NCBI GenBank assembly: GCA_021790075.1
Contig: JAJYIN010000071.1
Coordinates: 1 to 9,471, forward strand
Source of the DNA: Actinomycetes bacterium
GTDB lineage: Bacteria > Actinomycetota > Thermoleophilia > BMS3ABIN01
Length of the DNA: 9,471 bases
Direction: 5' to 3'
The position numbers and the translations under genes are program-made. Of this stretch, positions 1 through 9,450 are shown in pieces. The stretch's first letter is position 1, and each line of letters opens with the position of its first letter. Under the pieces are notes generated by a model that worked only from the letters and a program-made list of their open reading frames with translations, ran no database searches and had not been told where the DNA came from.

Positions 1-126
1 ACCGGCAATTATATTGCAGCCGGGAATGATATGTTCAACCGGTGATAAAACCCCTGCAAAAAAATGGTATGGTGTCCCCGAGTTTCCTCGGTTTGGAGTA
101 GATTTCTGGTGAGGCAATTCGCCCAT
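1..126. other. Intergenic region upstream of the pyr promoter
   Basis: No gene can be supported here. The stretch is clearly richer in A+T than the operon. It holds a perfect 13-bp dyad at 5-17 (GCAAT, TAT, ATTGC), which could be an operator or a small hairpin. TTGCAG at 14-19 is complementary to CTGCAA at 54-59, and CCGG occurs at 20-23 and 39-42, so a larger nested fold is possible. A 5-bp hairpin at 78-91 (CCGAG, TTTC, CTCGG) is followed by only three T and could be a weak terminator of an upstream gene. Frame 2 is open from base 2 to the TGA at 110-112, but its third positions are mostly A or T, unlike the pyr genes. I do not match this region to any known riboswitch. Confidence 0.5.
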
Positions 127-156
127 TTGACTCCCGCCCCATGCGTCCGATAAACT
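127..156 (+). promoter_or_regulatory. Putative sigma-70-type promoter of the pyr operon
   Basis: TTGACT at 127-132 matches five of six bases of the TTGACA -35 consensus. It is followed after 18 bases by TAAACT at 151-156, which keeps the first two and the last base of TATAAT plus its fourth-position A. Transcription would begin near 162-164, about a dozen bases before the PyrR-binding stem-loop. That position makes sense for a leader whose first structure is the regulator's target. The assignment rests on motif match and placement only; a different promoter further upstream is possible. Confidence 0.55.
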
Positions 157-175
157 GTGCAGCAGCAAGCAAGCA

Positions 176-208
176 CCCTTTAATCACGCCCAGAGAGGCT
201 GACAAGGG
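176..208 (+). promoter_or_regulatory. PyrR-binding RNA stem-loop in the pyr leader
   Basis: The lower stem pairs CCCTT (176-180) with AAGGG (204-208). An internal loop separates it from an upper stem pairing GCC (188-190) with GGC (197-199), capped by a CAGAGA hexaloop at 191-196. The known PyrR target consensus is ARUCCNGNGAGGYU; the window reads CGCCCAGAGAGGCT at 187-200. It keeps the GNGAGGYU core and replaces the usual U-G pair in the stem with C-G. In Bacillus this loop is the anti-antiterminator: PyrR with UMP or UTP stabilises it and shuts off the operon. In mycobacteria a similar loop controls translation. It lies about 70 nt upstream of pyrR, exactly where autoregulation expects it. 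Confidence 0.85.
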
Positions 209-246
209 AGAGACGTTGAGCCTGTTTCCAGGAACATTCCTCTTGA

Positions 247-293
247 GCCGCCGGCGCGTGTCCCACAGGACCCGCGTGTGAGCGGCGTTTTTT
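247..293 (+). terminator. Attenuator-like hairpin overlapping the pyrR RBS and start codon
   Basis: The stem can be built in three blocks: GCCGC (247-251) with GCGGC (282-286), CGCG (255-258) with CGCG (273-276), and GTCC (260-263) with GGAC (268-271). The blocks are separated by small bulges and the loop is CACA (264-267). Six T follow at 288-293, as in intrinsic terminators. The 3' arm contains the AGGA Shine-Dalgarno (267-270), and the GTG start of pyrR (278-280) lies in the bulged part of the same arm. The structure could therefore stop transcription, hide the ribosome-binding site, or both, under control of the PyrR loop upstream. A competing antiterminator helix is not obvious; one short candidate is CCTGT (221-225) with ACAGG (265-269). 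Confidence 0.6.
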
Positions 294-850
294 CTAGAGA
301 AATAGTCCCCGCCGACCAGCTTGGACGGACCATCGTCCGCATCGCTCACGAGATCCTGGAAAGGGACCAGGGCCTGGAGCAGCTGGCCCTCGTCGGCATC
401 CTCACCCGCGGCGCCCATCTGGCACGGCGGCTGGCACGCCTCATGGAAGAATTCTCCGGCTACGAGATCCCCGTAGGCGAGCTCGACATTTCGCTCTACC
501 GTGATGACGTGGCCGCGCGCGGCAGCCTCACGGTGCGGCCCAAGCTGCTGCATCCGGAGGTGCGCGGCACCAACCTTCCCTTCGGAATCGACGGCCGCAC
601 CATCGTGCTGGTGGACGACGTCCTGTTTACCGGGCGCACCATCCGCGCCGCCATCGACGCCCTCTTCGACTACGGCCGCCCGTCACGCATCCAGCTGGCG
701 GTGCTGGTCGACCGCGGCCACCGCGAGTTGCCCATCCGGCCGGACTATGTGGGCAAGAACCTGCCCACGGCCCACGGCGAACGCATCAATGTCCTCCTGG
801 AAGAAGTTGACGGGGTGGACGAAGTAGTACTGGAGGCGGTGGAAGAATGA
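278..850 (+). CDS. pyrR: PyrR, pyr operon RNA-binding regulator / uracil phosphoribosyltransferase
   Basis: This 190-residue protein has the length and motifs of the PyrR family, which binds pyr leader RNA in response to UMP/UTP versus PRPP and often has uracil phosphoribosyltransferase activity. The PRPP-binding signature VLVDDVLFTGRT spans residues 110-121, with the acidic pair at 113-114. The early segment GRTIVRIAHEILER (16-29) and LVGILTRGAHLARRL (38-52) are also typical. The start is GTG at 278, with AGGA seven bases upstream; no in-frame ATG, GTG or TTG exists between the upstream stop at 200-202 and this codon, and later starts would remove conserved sequence. The first codons lie inside the attenuator-like hairpin. 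The stop overlaps the pyrB start as ATGA, indicating translational coupling. Identification is firm; whether the enzyme activity is retained cannot be judged from motifs alone. Confidence 0.95.
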   Translation: MSGVFSREIVPADQLGRTIVRIAHEILERDQGLEQLALVGILTRGAHLARRLARLMEEFSGYEIPVGELDISLYRDDVAARGSLTVRPKLLHPEVRGTNLPFGIDGRTIVLVDDVLFTGRTIRAAIDALFDYGRPSRIQLAVLVDRGHRELPIRPDYVGKNLPTAHGERINVLLEEVDGVDEVVLEAVEE

Positions 851-1800
851 ACTGGCATCTCCTTTCCATGAACGACCTGTCCCGCGACGAGATCGAGTCG
901 GTGCTGGCGACGGCCCGCAAGGATTTCCTCGAACTCTCCAAGCGCGACATCAAGAAAGTGCCGACGCTCCGGGGCCGCACCGTCATCGACCTGTTTTACG
1001 AGAAAAGCACCCGCACCAGCACCTCTTTCGAGCTGGCGGGCAAGCGCCTCTCGGCGGACGTCATCAACGTCAAGGCCGACGCGAGCGCGGTGGGGAAAGG
1101 TGAATCGCTCAAGGATACGGTGCTCACCCTGAACGCCTACCGTCCCGACATCATCGTGCTCCGGCACCCGCACGTGGGGGCGCCGGCTTTCATCTCCCGC
1201 TACACCGAGGCCCACGTCATCAATGCCGGCGACGGCAAGGGCGAGCATCCCACCCAGTGCCTGCTGGACATCTTCTCCCTCCAGCAGGAGTTCGGGGAAC
1301 TGGAGGGGCTCAAGGTGGCGATCGTGGGCGACATTCTTCATAGCCGCGTGGCGCGGTCGAATATCATCGGGTTTGGCAAGATGGGAATGCAGGTGCGCCT
1401 GATCGCGCCGCCGGCGCTGCTGCCGCGTCAGGCAGCGGCGCTGGGCGTGGAAGTCTCGCACAGCCTGGACAGCCTCGCCGGCGTTGACGTCATCTATCTG
1501 CTCAGGATGCAACGGGAGCGCCATGAGGGCGCCAACTTCCTGCCTTCCCTGCGGGAGTACATCAGTAATTACTGCGTCAGCCTCAGGCACGTGGGGCGGG
1601 GACAGCGGGTGCTGCACCCCGGCCCGATCAACCGCGGCATCGAGATCGGCGCCGACCTGGCGGATTCGGGCGAGAACTTGATCCTGCAACAGGTCGAGGC
1701 CGGGCTGGCCGTCCGCATGGCGGTCATGTACCGCATCATCGTTGACAACGCCGCCGCAGCGGCGCAGGCAGAAGTAAAAAACATCCAGGCGGTGGGGTAG
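847..1800 (+). CDS. pyrB: Aspartate carbamoyltransferase catalytic subunit
   Basis: This cytoplasmic enzyme condenses carbamoyl phosphate with L-aspartate to give N-carbamoyl-L-aspartate. At 317 residues it has the normal catalytic-chain length. The carbamoyl-phosphate loop STRTSTSFE is at 54-62, the 80s-loop Ser-Leu-Lys at 87-89, RHP at 106-108, HPTQ at 134-137, the aspartate-side LLRMQRER at 218-225, and HPGPINRG at 257-264. All catalytic motifs look intact. The ATG overlaps the pyrR stop by four bases, with GGAGG at 832-836 upstream. No pyrI regulatory subunit is adjacent, so the enzyme probably lacks the E. coli type of CTP/ATP allostery. It may form a complex with the dihydroorotase encoded next, as seen in some bacteria, but that is inference. 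Confidence 0.97.
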   Translation: MNWHLLSMNDLSRDEIESVLATARKDFLELSKRDIKKVPTLRGRTVIDLFYEKSTRTSTSFELAGKRLSADVINVKADASAVGKGESLKDTVLTLNAYRPDIIVLRHPHVGAPAFISRYTEAHVINAGDGKGEHPTQCLLDIFSLQQEFGELEGLKVAIVGDILHSRVARSNIIGFGKMGMQVRLIAPPALLPRQAAALGVEVSHSLDSLAGVDVIYLLRMQRERHEGANFLPSLREYISNYCVSLRHVGRGQRVLHPGPINRGIEIGADLADSGENLILQQVEAGLAVRMAVMYRIIVDNAAAAAQAEVKNIQAVG

Positions 1801-3120
1801 ATGATCGCCACGATATCGAAACGGGGGCTCCGGGCGAACCTGCTGATCCGGGACGCCCGCGTGGTTGACCCGGCACAAGGAATCGACACCCGCGCCGACG
1901 TCCTCATCGAAAAAGGACAGATCGCCGCCATCGAGCCGGCCGGCAAGGGCAAGGCAGAGGGCCTGGAAATGGTGGAGGCCGGCGGGAGCCTGCTCCTGCC
2001 GGGTTTCGTCGACCTGCACGCGCACCTGCGCACCCCCGGTCGTGAGGACGAGGAAGATATCGCCAGTGGCACCAGGGCGGCGGCGGCGGGCGGCTATGTA
2101 GCCGTCTGCGCCATGCCCAACACAGACCCGGTGGTCGACAACGCCGCCGTGCTGCAGTCGCTGGTGGAAGCCTCCGAGTCGGAGGCGGCCGTGCGGGTCG
2201 CCTTCCTCGGTTCCATCAGCCGGGCCCAGGAAGGCGTCCACTTGAGCGACATGTGGGATTTGGCCCACGCGGGCGCCGTGGCGTTTTCCGATGACGGCCG
2301 CCCGGTATCGGACGGGGGCCTGCTCCTGAGCGCGTTTGAGGCGGCCCGGCTGGTGGGGCTGCCGCTGAGCCTCCATTGCGAGGACACTGATATCGCCGGC
2401 GGTGGAGTGATGAACGAGGGTGAAGTTTCAGCCCGCCTGGGCCTCGCCGGGATCCCCGCCGCGGCCGAGACCGCCTCGGTAGCGGCCGCCCTGGAGACGG
2501 CAGCTTACGCCGCAGGCCGAGTGCACATCGCGCACGTGAGCTGCGGCCGCAGCGCTCAGCTGATCGAGTCGGCGCGCCGGGCCGGCGCCCAGGTCACCTG
2601 CGAGGTCACGCCGCACCATCTGGCGCTCACCGAGAGCAAAATCGAGGCCGGTCTGGATTCCAGCTTCAAGATGAACCCGCCTTTGAGGACGGAAGCCGAC
2701 CGCCAGGCATTGGTGGCGGCGCTGGCAGCGGGAACGATCGATTGCGTTGCCACCGACCATGCCCCTCACGCGTCGCAAGAGAAGGAGGTTCCCTTCGAGG
2801 AGGCGCCTTTTGGCGTCATCGGGCTGGAGACTGCCTTCCCGGTCCTGTACAGCCGGCTGGTGGACACCGGGGAACTGGCCCTGGAAACCCTGATCATGGC
2901 GATGTCTACCAATCCGGCGCGGGCATTCGCCCTGCCGGTGCCGGCCCTCGCAGCGGGGGCAGAAGCCAATCTGACACTTGTTGATACTGAAGAAGAATTT
3001 GATATAGTTCCGGATGACTTTAAGAGCAAGTCGCGCAACACCGCCTTTGCCGGCTGGCGTGTCAAGGGCCGGGTGCTCCTGACCCTGGCGGCCGGGCGGC
3101 TGGCCTACCGGAGACCGTGA
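1801..3120 (+). CDS. pyrC: Dihydroorotase, type I
   Basis: This zinc amidohydrolase reversibly cyclises carbamoyl aspartate to dihydroorotate. It has 439 residues, close to the usual length of the bacterial type I enzymes. Metal and active-site motifs are complete: DLHAHLR at 71-77 (His73, His75), MPNT at 105-108, FSDDG at 162-166, LHCED at 191-195 (His192), IAHVS at 243-247 (His245), MNPPLR at 291-296 and ATDHAPH at 317-323 (Asp319). The protein is therefore expected to be active, unlike the degenerate dihydroorotase-like partners found in some bacteria. The usual Glu after HLR is Thr78 here, a minor change. The ATG directly follows the pyrB TAG with no gap, and a G-rich stretch in the last codons of pyrB can serve as ribosome-binding site. 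The first ten residues are not conserved, so the exact start is slightly uncertain. Confidence 0.97.
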   Translation: MIATISKRGLRANLLIRDARVVDPAQGIDTRADVLIEKGQIAAIEPAGKGKAEGLEMVEAGGSLLLPGFVDLHAHLRTPGREDEEDIASGTRAAAAGGYVAVCAMPNTDPVVDNAAVLQSLVEASESEAAVRVAFLGSISRAQEGVHLSDMWDLAHAGAVAFSDDGRPVSDGGLLLSAFEAARLVGLPLSLHCEDTDIAGGGVMNEGEVSARLGLAGIPAAAETASVAAALETAAYAAGRVHIAHVSCGRSAQLIESARRAGAQVTCEVTPHHLALTESKIEAGLDSSFKMNPPLRTEADRQALVAALAAGTIDCVATDHAPHASQEKEVPFEEAPFGVIGLETAFPVLYSRLVDTGELALETLIMAMSTNPARAFALPVPALAAGAEANLTLVDTEEEFDIVPDDFKSKSRNTAFAGWRVKGRVLLTLAAGRLAYRRP

Positions 3121-3126
3121 GAACCT

Positions 3127-4341
3127 ATGGATGATTCCCAATCAAGGATGGAAACAGGCTTGCGCAAGACCGGGCCGGCCGGGGTGATCCTGGAAGACGG
3201 GACCGCCTACGAGGGCCATGGCTTTGGCTCCCCCGGGGCCGTCTTCGGCGAGATCGTTTTCAACACCGCCATGACCGGCTACCAGGAAGTGATGACCGAC
3301 CCGTCATATCACGGCCAGATGGTGACGTTCACATACCCGCTGATCGGAAATTACGGCGTCAACAATATCAGCAGCGAGTCGGACCAGGCGCACTCGCGCG
3401 CGGTGGTGGTGCGTGAGGCTCACAACCTTGACCGCAACTGCGCGGCGGAGTCCGGCTGGGTTGACTGGCTCTCCCAGCAGGGGGTTACCGGCGTAAGCGG
3501 CGTCGACACCCGCGCGCTCACCCGCCGCATCCGTGAGGCCGGCGCCATGCGCGCCTGCGTCTACTGGGGCGATTTTGACCCGGCTGAGCTCACCAGGCGG
3601 CTGGAAGAGACCCCGTCCATGGCGGGTCTGGACCTGGCCGGCCGGGTCACTTGCGCCGGCGCCTATGAGCTGGAATTCCTGCGGGGAAAATACCGGGTGG
3701 TGGCAATCGACTATGGCATCAAACGGTCCATCCTCAAACGCCTGGGAGCGGCCGGTTGCAATGTGATCGTGGTGCCGGCCACGGTTACGGCCGCGGAAGT
3801 GCTGGCCCTGGAACCGCAGGGGGTCTTCCTTTCCAACGGACCCGGCGACCCGGGCGTGCTCGATTACGCCGTCGAGTGCGTCGCCGGGCTGCTGGGACAG
3901 GTGCCGGTGTTCGGCATCTGCCTGGGCCATCAGATCCTCAGCCAGGCGCTGGGCCTCAGGACCTACAAACTGAAATTCGGCCACCGGGGTGCCAATCATC
4001 CGGTGAAGAATCTGGACACCGGCAGGGTGGAGATCACCTCGCAGAACCACGGCTTCGCCGTGGAGTTGCCGGAAGCGCTCGCCGCACGACTGGAAGCGGC
4101 CCGCGGCGGCAAGACCTTCTTCGAGGCGCCCCCCGCCGGAGAGCTCCGGCTCGGCACCGCCTTCGGAGGCGCCATGATCAGCCACCTCAACCTCTACGAT
4201 GGCACAGTGGAGGGAATCCGCTGCCGGGAGGTGCCGGCCTTCTCGGTGCAGTACCATCCCGAAGCCAGCCCAGGGCCGCACGATTCCCGCTACCTGTTCG
4301 ATTATTTCGTCCGGTTGATGGCCAGCCAGGAGGTCGCATGA
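3127..4341 (+). CDS. carA: Carbamoyl-phosphate synthase small (glutaminase) subunit
   Basis: CarA hydrolyses glutamine and passes ammonia through a tunnel to CarB. The 404-residue protein has the CarA N-terminal domain (about 17-150, including FNTAMTGYQEVMTDPSY at 45-61 and GVDTRALTRRIREAGAM at 125-141) and a class I amidotransferase domain from about 188. The nucleophile is Cys265 in GICLGHQ (263-269); His377 and Glu379 in YHPEA complete the triad. Between NHGF (307-310) and ISHLNLYDG (351-359) the loop is longer than in E. coli or Bacillus CarA, and its end recalls actinobacterial sequences. The start is ATG at 3127, six bases after pyrC; Met8 (ATG at 3148) is an alternative because the first residues are not conserved. 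The stop overlaps a short ORF leading into carB. Confidence 0.97.
   Translation: MDDSQSRMETGLRKTGPAGVILEDGTAYEGHGFGSPGAVFGEIVFNTAMTGYQEVMTDPSYHGQMVTFTYPLIGNYGVNNISSESDQAHSRAVVVREAHNLDRNCAAESGWVDWLSQQGVTGVSGVDTRALTRRIREAGAMRACVYWGDFDPAELTRRLEETPSMAGLDLAGRVTCAGAYELEFLRGKYRVVAIDYGIKRSILKRLGAAGCNVIVVPATVTAAEVLALEPQGVFLSNGPGDPGVLDYAVECVAGLLGQVPVFGICLGHQILSQALGLRTYKLKFGHRGANHPVKNLDTGRVEITSQNHGFAVELPEALAARLEAARGGKTFFEAPPAGELRLGTAFGGAMISHLNLYDGTVEGIRCREVPAFSVQYHPEASPGPHDSRYLFDYFVRLMASQEVA
4328..4333 (+). promoter_or_regulatory. Strong Shine-Dalgarno sequence at the end of carA
   Basis: AGGAGG lies four bases before the ATG at 4338 and 87 bases before the carB ATG at 4421. It is the closest match to the anti-Shine-Dalgarno consensus at any junction of the operon. 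It cannot serve carB directly, so it either drives the short ORF at 4338-4421 or arises by chance from the carA codons for Gln-Glu-Val. Confidence 0.5.
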
Positions 4342-4420
4342 ACGCGGCGGCGATCTCCATAAGCGTACACAGGCGCCCGTCGCTGCCGTCCATGAAGGAA
4401 ATCCGGAAGGGCGGCCGCTG

Positions 4421-4421
<1 letters not shown>
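4338..4421 (+). CDS. Hypothetical 27-residue peptide between carA and carB
   Basis: I do not recognise this peptide. The ATG overlaps the carA stop as ATGA, AGGAGG sits four bases upstream, and its TGA shares one base with the carB ATG (TGATG). Of the 26 codons after the start, 23 end in G or C, like the flanking genes. The product would be basic (six Arg/Lys against one Glu) and begins MNAAAISISVHRRP; it has no membrane segment, cysteine or known motif. The arrangement suits a coupling ORF that carries ribosomes from carA to carB and keeps their subunit ratio near one. It could also be a decayed extension of carA or carB, or chance. Two perfect start-stop overlaps plus the Shine-Dalgarno argue for translation, without proving a function for the peptide. 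Confidence 0.45.
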
Positions 4422-7604
<3,183 letters not shown>

Positions 7605-7633
<29 letters not shown>

Positions 7634-8393
7634 CCTTTACGTCTGCCCGGTGGTGGCAAGCCGGCCGGTGGGAGCCTACCGGCAAGTGGCGTTCGTGGCT
7701 CCAGAAATCGCGGCGCTGGCGCATCCCGGCCAGTTCATCATGGTCCGGCGCGCCGGACCGGCGCTCGACCCCCTGCTGCCCCGTCCCATGTGCATCAGCG
7801 ACGCCGATTCGGACCTGGTGAAGATACTGGTCGAACCGGTCGGCAAAGGTTCCGCCAAACTGGCTGCTTCGCAGGTTGGAGACCGGCTGAGCGTGATGGG
7901 ACCGCTGGGGACCGGTTTCGATCTGGAGGGGGAAGGCCCCGCGGTGCTGGTTGGTGGCGGCATCGGCGTCTCGCCGCTGGTGCTCACGGCCGGGACGCTG
8001 GCGGAGCGGGGAAGGGCCGTCAGGTGCATCCTCGGTTTCAGGGCGCGGCAGCAGGCAGTGGCCGCCGAACTGTTCCGCGATTTTGATGTTGATGTTTTGA
8101 CCGAGGATGGCAGTATGGGCCGCACCGGGCTCGTGAATGAACCGCTTCCGGGGTGCCTGGCGATCGAGCCGGGACAGCCGGCCCCTGAGGTCTTTGCCTG
8201 CGGCCCCGATGGGATGCTCTGGGAAGTGGCCAGGATCTCCCGCGAGTGCGGCGTGCGGGCGCAGGTGTCGGTGGCCACCCACATGGCCTGCGGCATCGGC
8301 TCCTGCCAGGGCTGTGTCATCCGCACGAAGGGGAGCTACCGGAAGGCCTGCACAAGCGGCCCCGTCTTCGAGGCGGGTGAGCTGGAATGGTGA
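7605..8393 (+). CDS. pyrK: Dihydroorotate dehydrogenase class 1B electron-transfer subunit
   Basis: PyrK carries FAD and a [2Fe-2S] cluster and moves electrons from PyrD's FMN to NAD+. The 262-residue product has the family's ferredoxin-reductase-like fold: RPMCIS at 60-65 in the flavin site, GGGIGVSPLV at 117-126 in the nicotinamide site, and four cluster ligands, Cys229, Cys234, Cys237 and Cys249, with spacing C-x4-C-x2-C-x11-C. The ATG at 7605 lies inside carB, out of frame, giving a 29-base overlap. I see no good Shine-Dalgarno before it, so translation probably depends on ribosomes finishing carB. A GTG at 7650 after the carB stop is the main alternative start but also lacks a ribosome-binding site. 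Presence of PyrK means dihydroorotate oxidation is NAD-linked and not quinone-linked. Confidence 0.95.
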
Positions 8394-9328
8394 AGATGCC
8401 GCCGGAGCTCGCTGTCAGCCTGGGCCCGCTGAAGCTGGCCCATCCGATCATCAACGCCTCCGGGACTTTCGATGTTTTGGAGGCCGACAAGATCCTGGAG
8501 GCCGACCTCTTCCATGACTTCCCCTTTGCCGCGTATGTACCCAAAACCGTGACCCTGGAACCGCGGGAAGGAAACACGCCGCCGCGGCTCTACGAGACCC
8601 CGGCCGGCCTGCTCAACTCCATCGGGCTGGCCAACAAGGGGATAGAAAGCTTTATTGCCGAGGATCTGCCGCGCCTGCGGGAGCTGCCGGCGCCCATCAT
8701 CGCCAGCGTCGCCGGCGGGCGCACAGAAGACTACGGCCGCTGCTGCCGGCTGCTCGACGCGCAGGAGGAAGTCGCAGCCGTGGAGCTCAATGTTTCCTGC
8801 CCTAACGTGGAAACTGACGGCAGGGCGCTGGGCTCGGACCCCCAGCAGACGGCCCGGGCCGCCGCGCTTGCCCGGCAGGAGACCTCGAAGTTCCTTATTG
8901 TCAAACTGAGCCCGAATGTCACGGATATAGTAGCGGTCGCCCGCGCCGCCGCCGGGGCCGGCGCTGATTGCCTGTCGGTGATCAACACCGTGCACGGCAT
9001 GGCCCTCGATCCCTGGAGCCTCAAGCCGGTGCTGGGCCATACGACGGGCGGCCTTTCGGGGCCGGCCATCAAACCCGTGGCCCTCAGGGCCGTCTACCTG
9101 GTGAGCCGGGAGCTTGACATACCCGTTATCGGGATGGGCGGGGTGACGACATCGCAGGACGTGCTGGAGTTCCTGGCCGCCGGCGCCACCGCCGTCGCCG
9201 TCGGCACGGCCAATTTCCGGGACCCGCTGGCTGCTGCCCGGCTGGCGCTTGGGCTGAAGGAACTGATGGTGGAGCGGGGGATCGGCTCCGTGGCCGGGCT
9301 CATCGGCCGGGCGCAGGCGCCCCCATGA
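8387..9328 (+). CDS. pyrD: Dihydroorotate dehydrogenase, class 1B catalytic subunit
   Basis: This cytoplasmic FMN enzyme oxidises dihydroorotate to orotate as partner of PyrK. It has 313 residues, normal for class 1B. The catalytic base is Cys138 in NVSCPN (135-140), diagnostic for class 1 against the serine of class 2. FMN and substrate motifs are NASGTF (23-28), VPKTVTLEPREGN (51-63), LLNSIGLANKG (75-85), VKLSPN (172-177), GGLSGPAIKP (221-230), GMGGV (249-253) and AVGTANF (271-277). There is no N-terminal membrane helix, as expected. The ATG overlaps the pyrK stop by seven bases, with GGTGAG at 8376-8381 upstream; Met4 is a possible later start. Class 1B and not 1A is inferred from the adjacent pyrK. 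Confidence 0.97.
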   Translation: MVKMPPELAVSLGPLKLAHPIINASGTFDVLEADKILEADLFHDFPFAAYVPKTVTLEPREGNTPPRLYETPAGLLNSIGLANKGIESFIAEDLPRLRELPAPIIASVAGGRTEDYGRCCRLLDAQEEVAAVELNVSCPNVETDGRALGSDPQQTARAAALARQETSKFLIVKLSPNVTDIVAVARAAAGAGADCLSVINTVHGMALDPWSLKPVLGHTTGGLSGPAIKPVALRAVYLVSRELDIPVIGMGGVTTSQDVLEFLAAGATAVAVGTANFRDPLAAARLALGLKELMVERGIGSVAGLIGRAQAPP

Positions 9329-9342
9329 AACCGGGGCTTTTA

Positions 9343-9423
9343 GAATCTATCTCAAAAGGCATCTCCTGCTGCGGCCGGCTGCAAAGGCCATGGCCGCGAC
9401 GGACAACTTTTTGAGATTGATTC
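9343..9423. repeat. 81-bp element bounded by 15-bp inverted repeats
   Basis: GAATCTATCTCAAAA at 9343-9357 is the reverse complement of TTTTGAGATTGATTC at 9409-9423 with a single mismatch (T9348 opposite T9418). Inside, GCGGCC (9371-9376) pairs with GGCCGC (9392-9397), and the intervening arms are partly complementary, so the whole element could fold as one imperfect hairpin. The ends are A+T-rich while the core is G+C-rich, unlike the neighbouring genes. This is the form of a miniature inverted-repeat element, an insertion-sequence remnant, or a transcribed structural element. I see no target-site duplication. There is no canonical T-run immediately after the GC stem, so a simple terminator is less likely. 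Confidence 0.6.
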
Positions 9424-9450
9424 CAAGCTGAAGAAAAAGCAGATGGGGCG

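Noticed and set aside
2..112. Frame open from the window start to a TGA at 110-112, possibly the tail of an upstream gene
   Set aside because: Only about 36 codons, with third positions mostly A or T in contrast to the operon, and no recognisable motif. The region also holds several dyads. A real upstream gene tail cannot be excluded without more sequence.
255..278. Direct repeat CGCGTG at 255-260 and 273-278
   Set aside because: It is a by-product of the self-complementary CGCG blocks that form the middle stem of the attenuator-like hairpin, so it needs no separate explanation.
1801..3120. Possibility that PyrC is an inactive dihydroorotase-like partner of PyrB, as in some bacteria
   Set aside because: All metal ligands and substrate motifs (His73, His75, the FSDDG aspartates, His192, His245, Asp319) are present, so an active enzyme is the simpler reading.
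9325..9414. 29-codon ORF starting as ATGA on the pyrD stop
   Set aside because: Only about half of its codons end in G/C, there is no Shine-Dalgarno, and it runs through both arms of the inverted-repeat element. The overlap is probably accidental, unlike the ORF between carA and carB.
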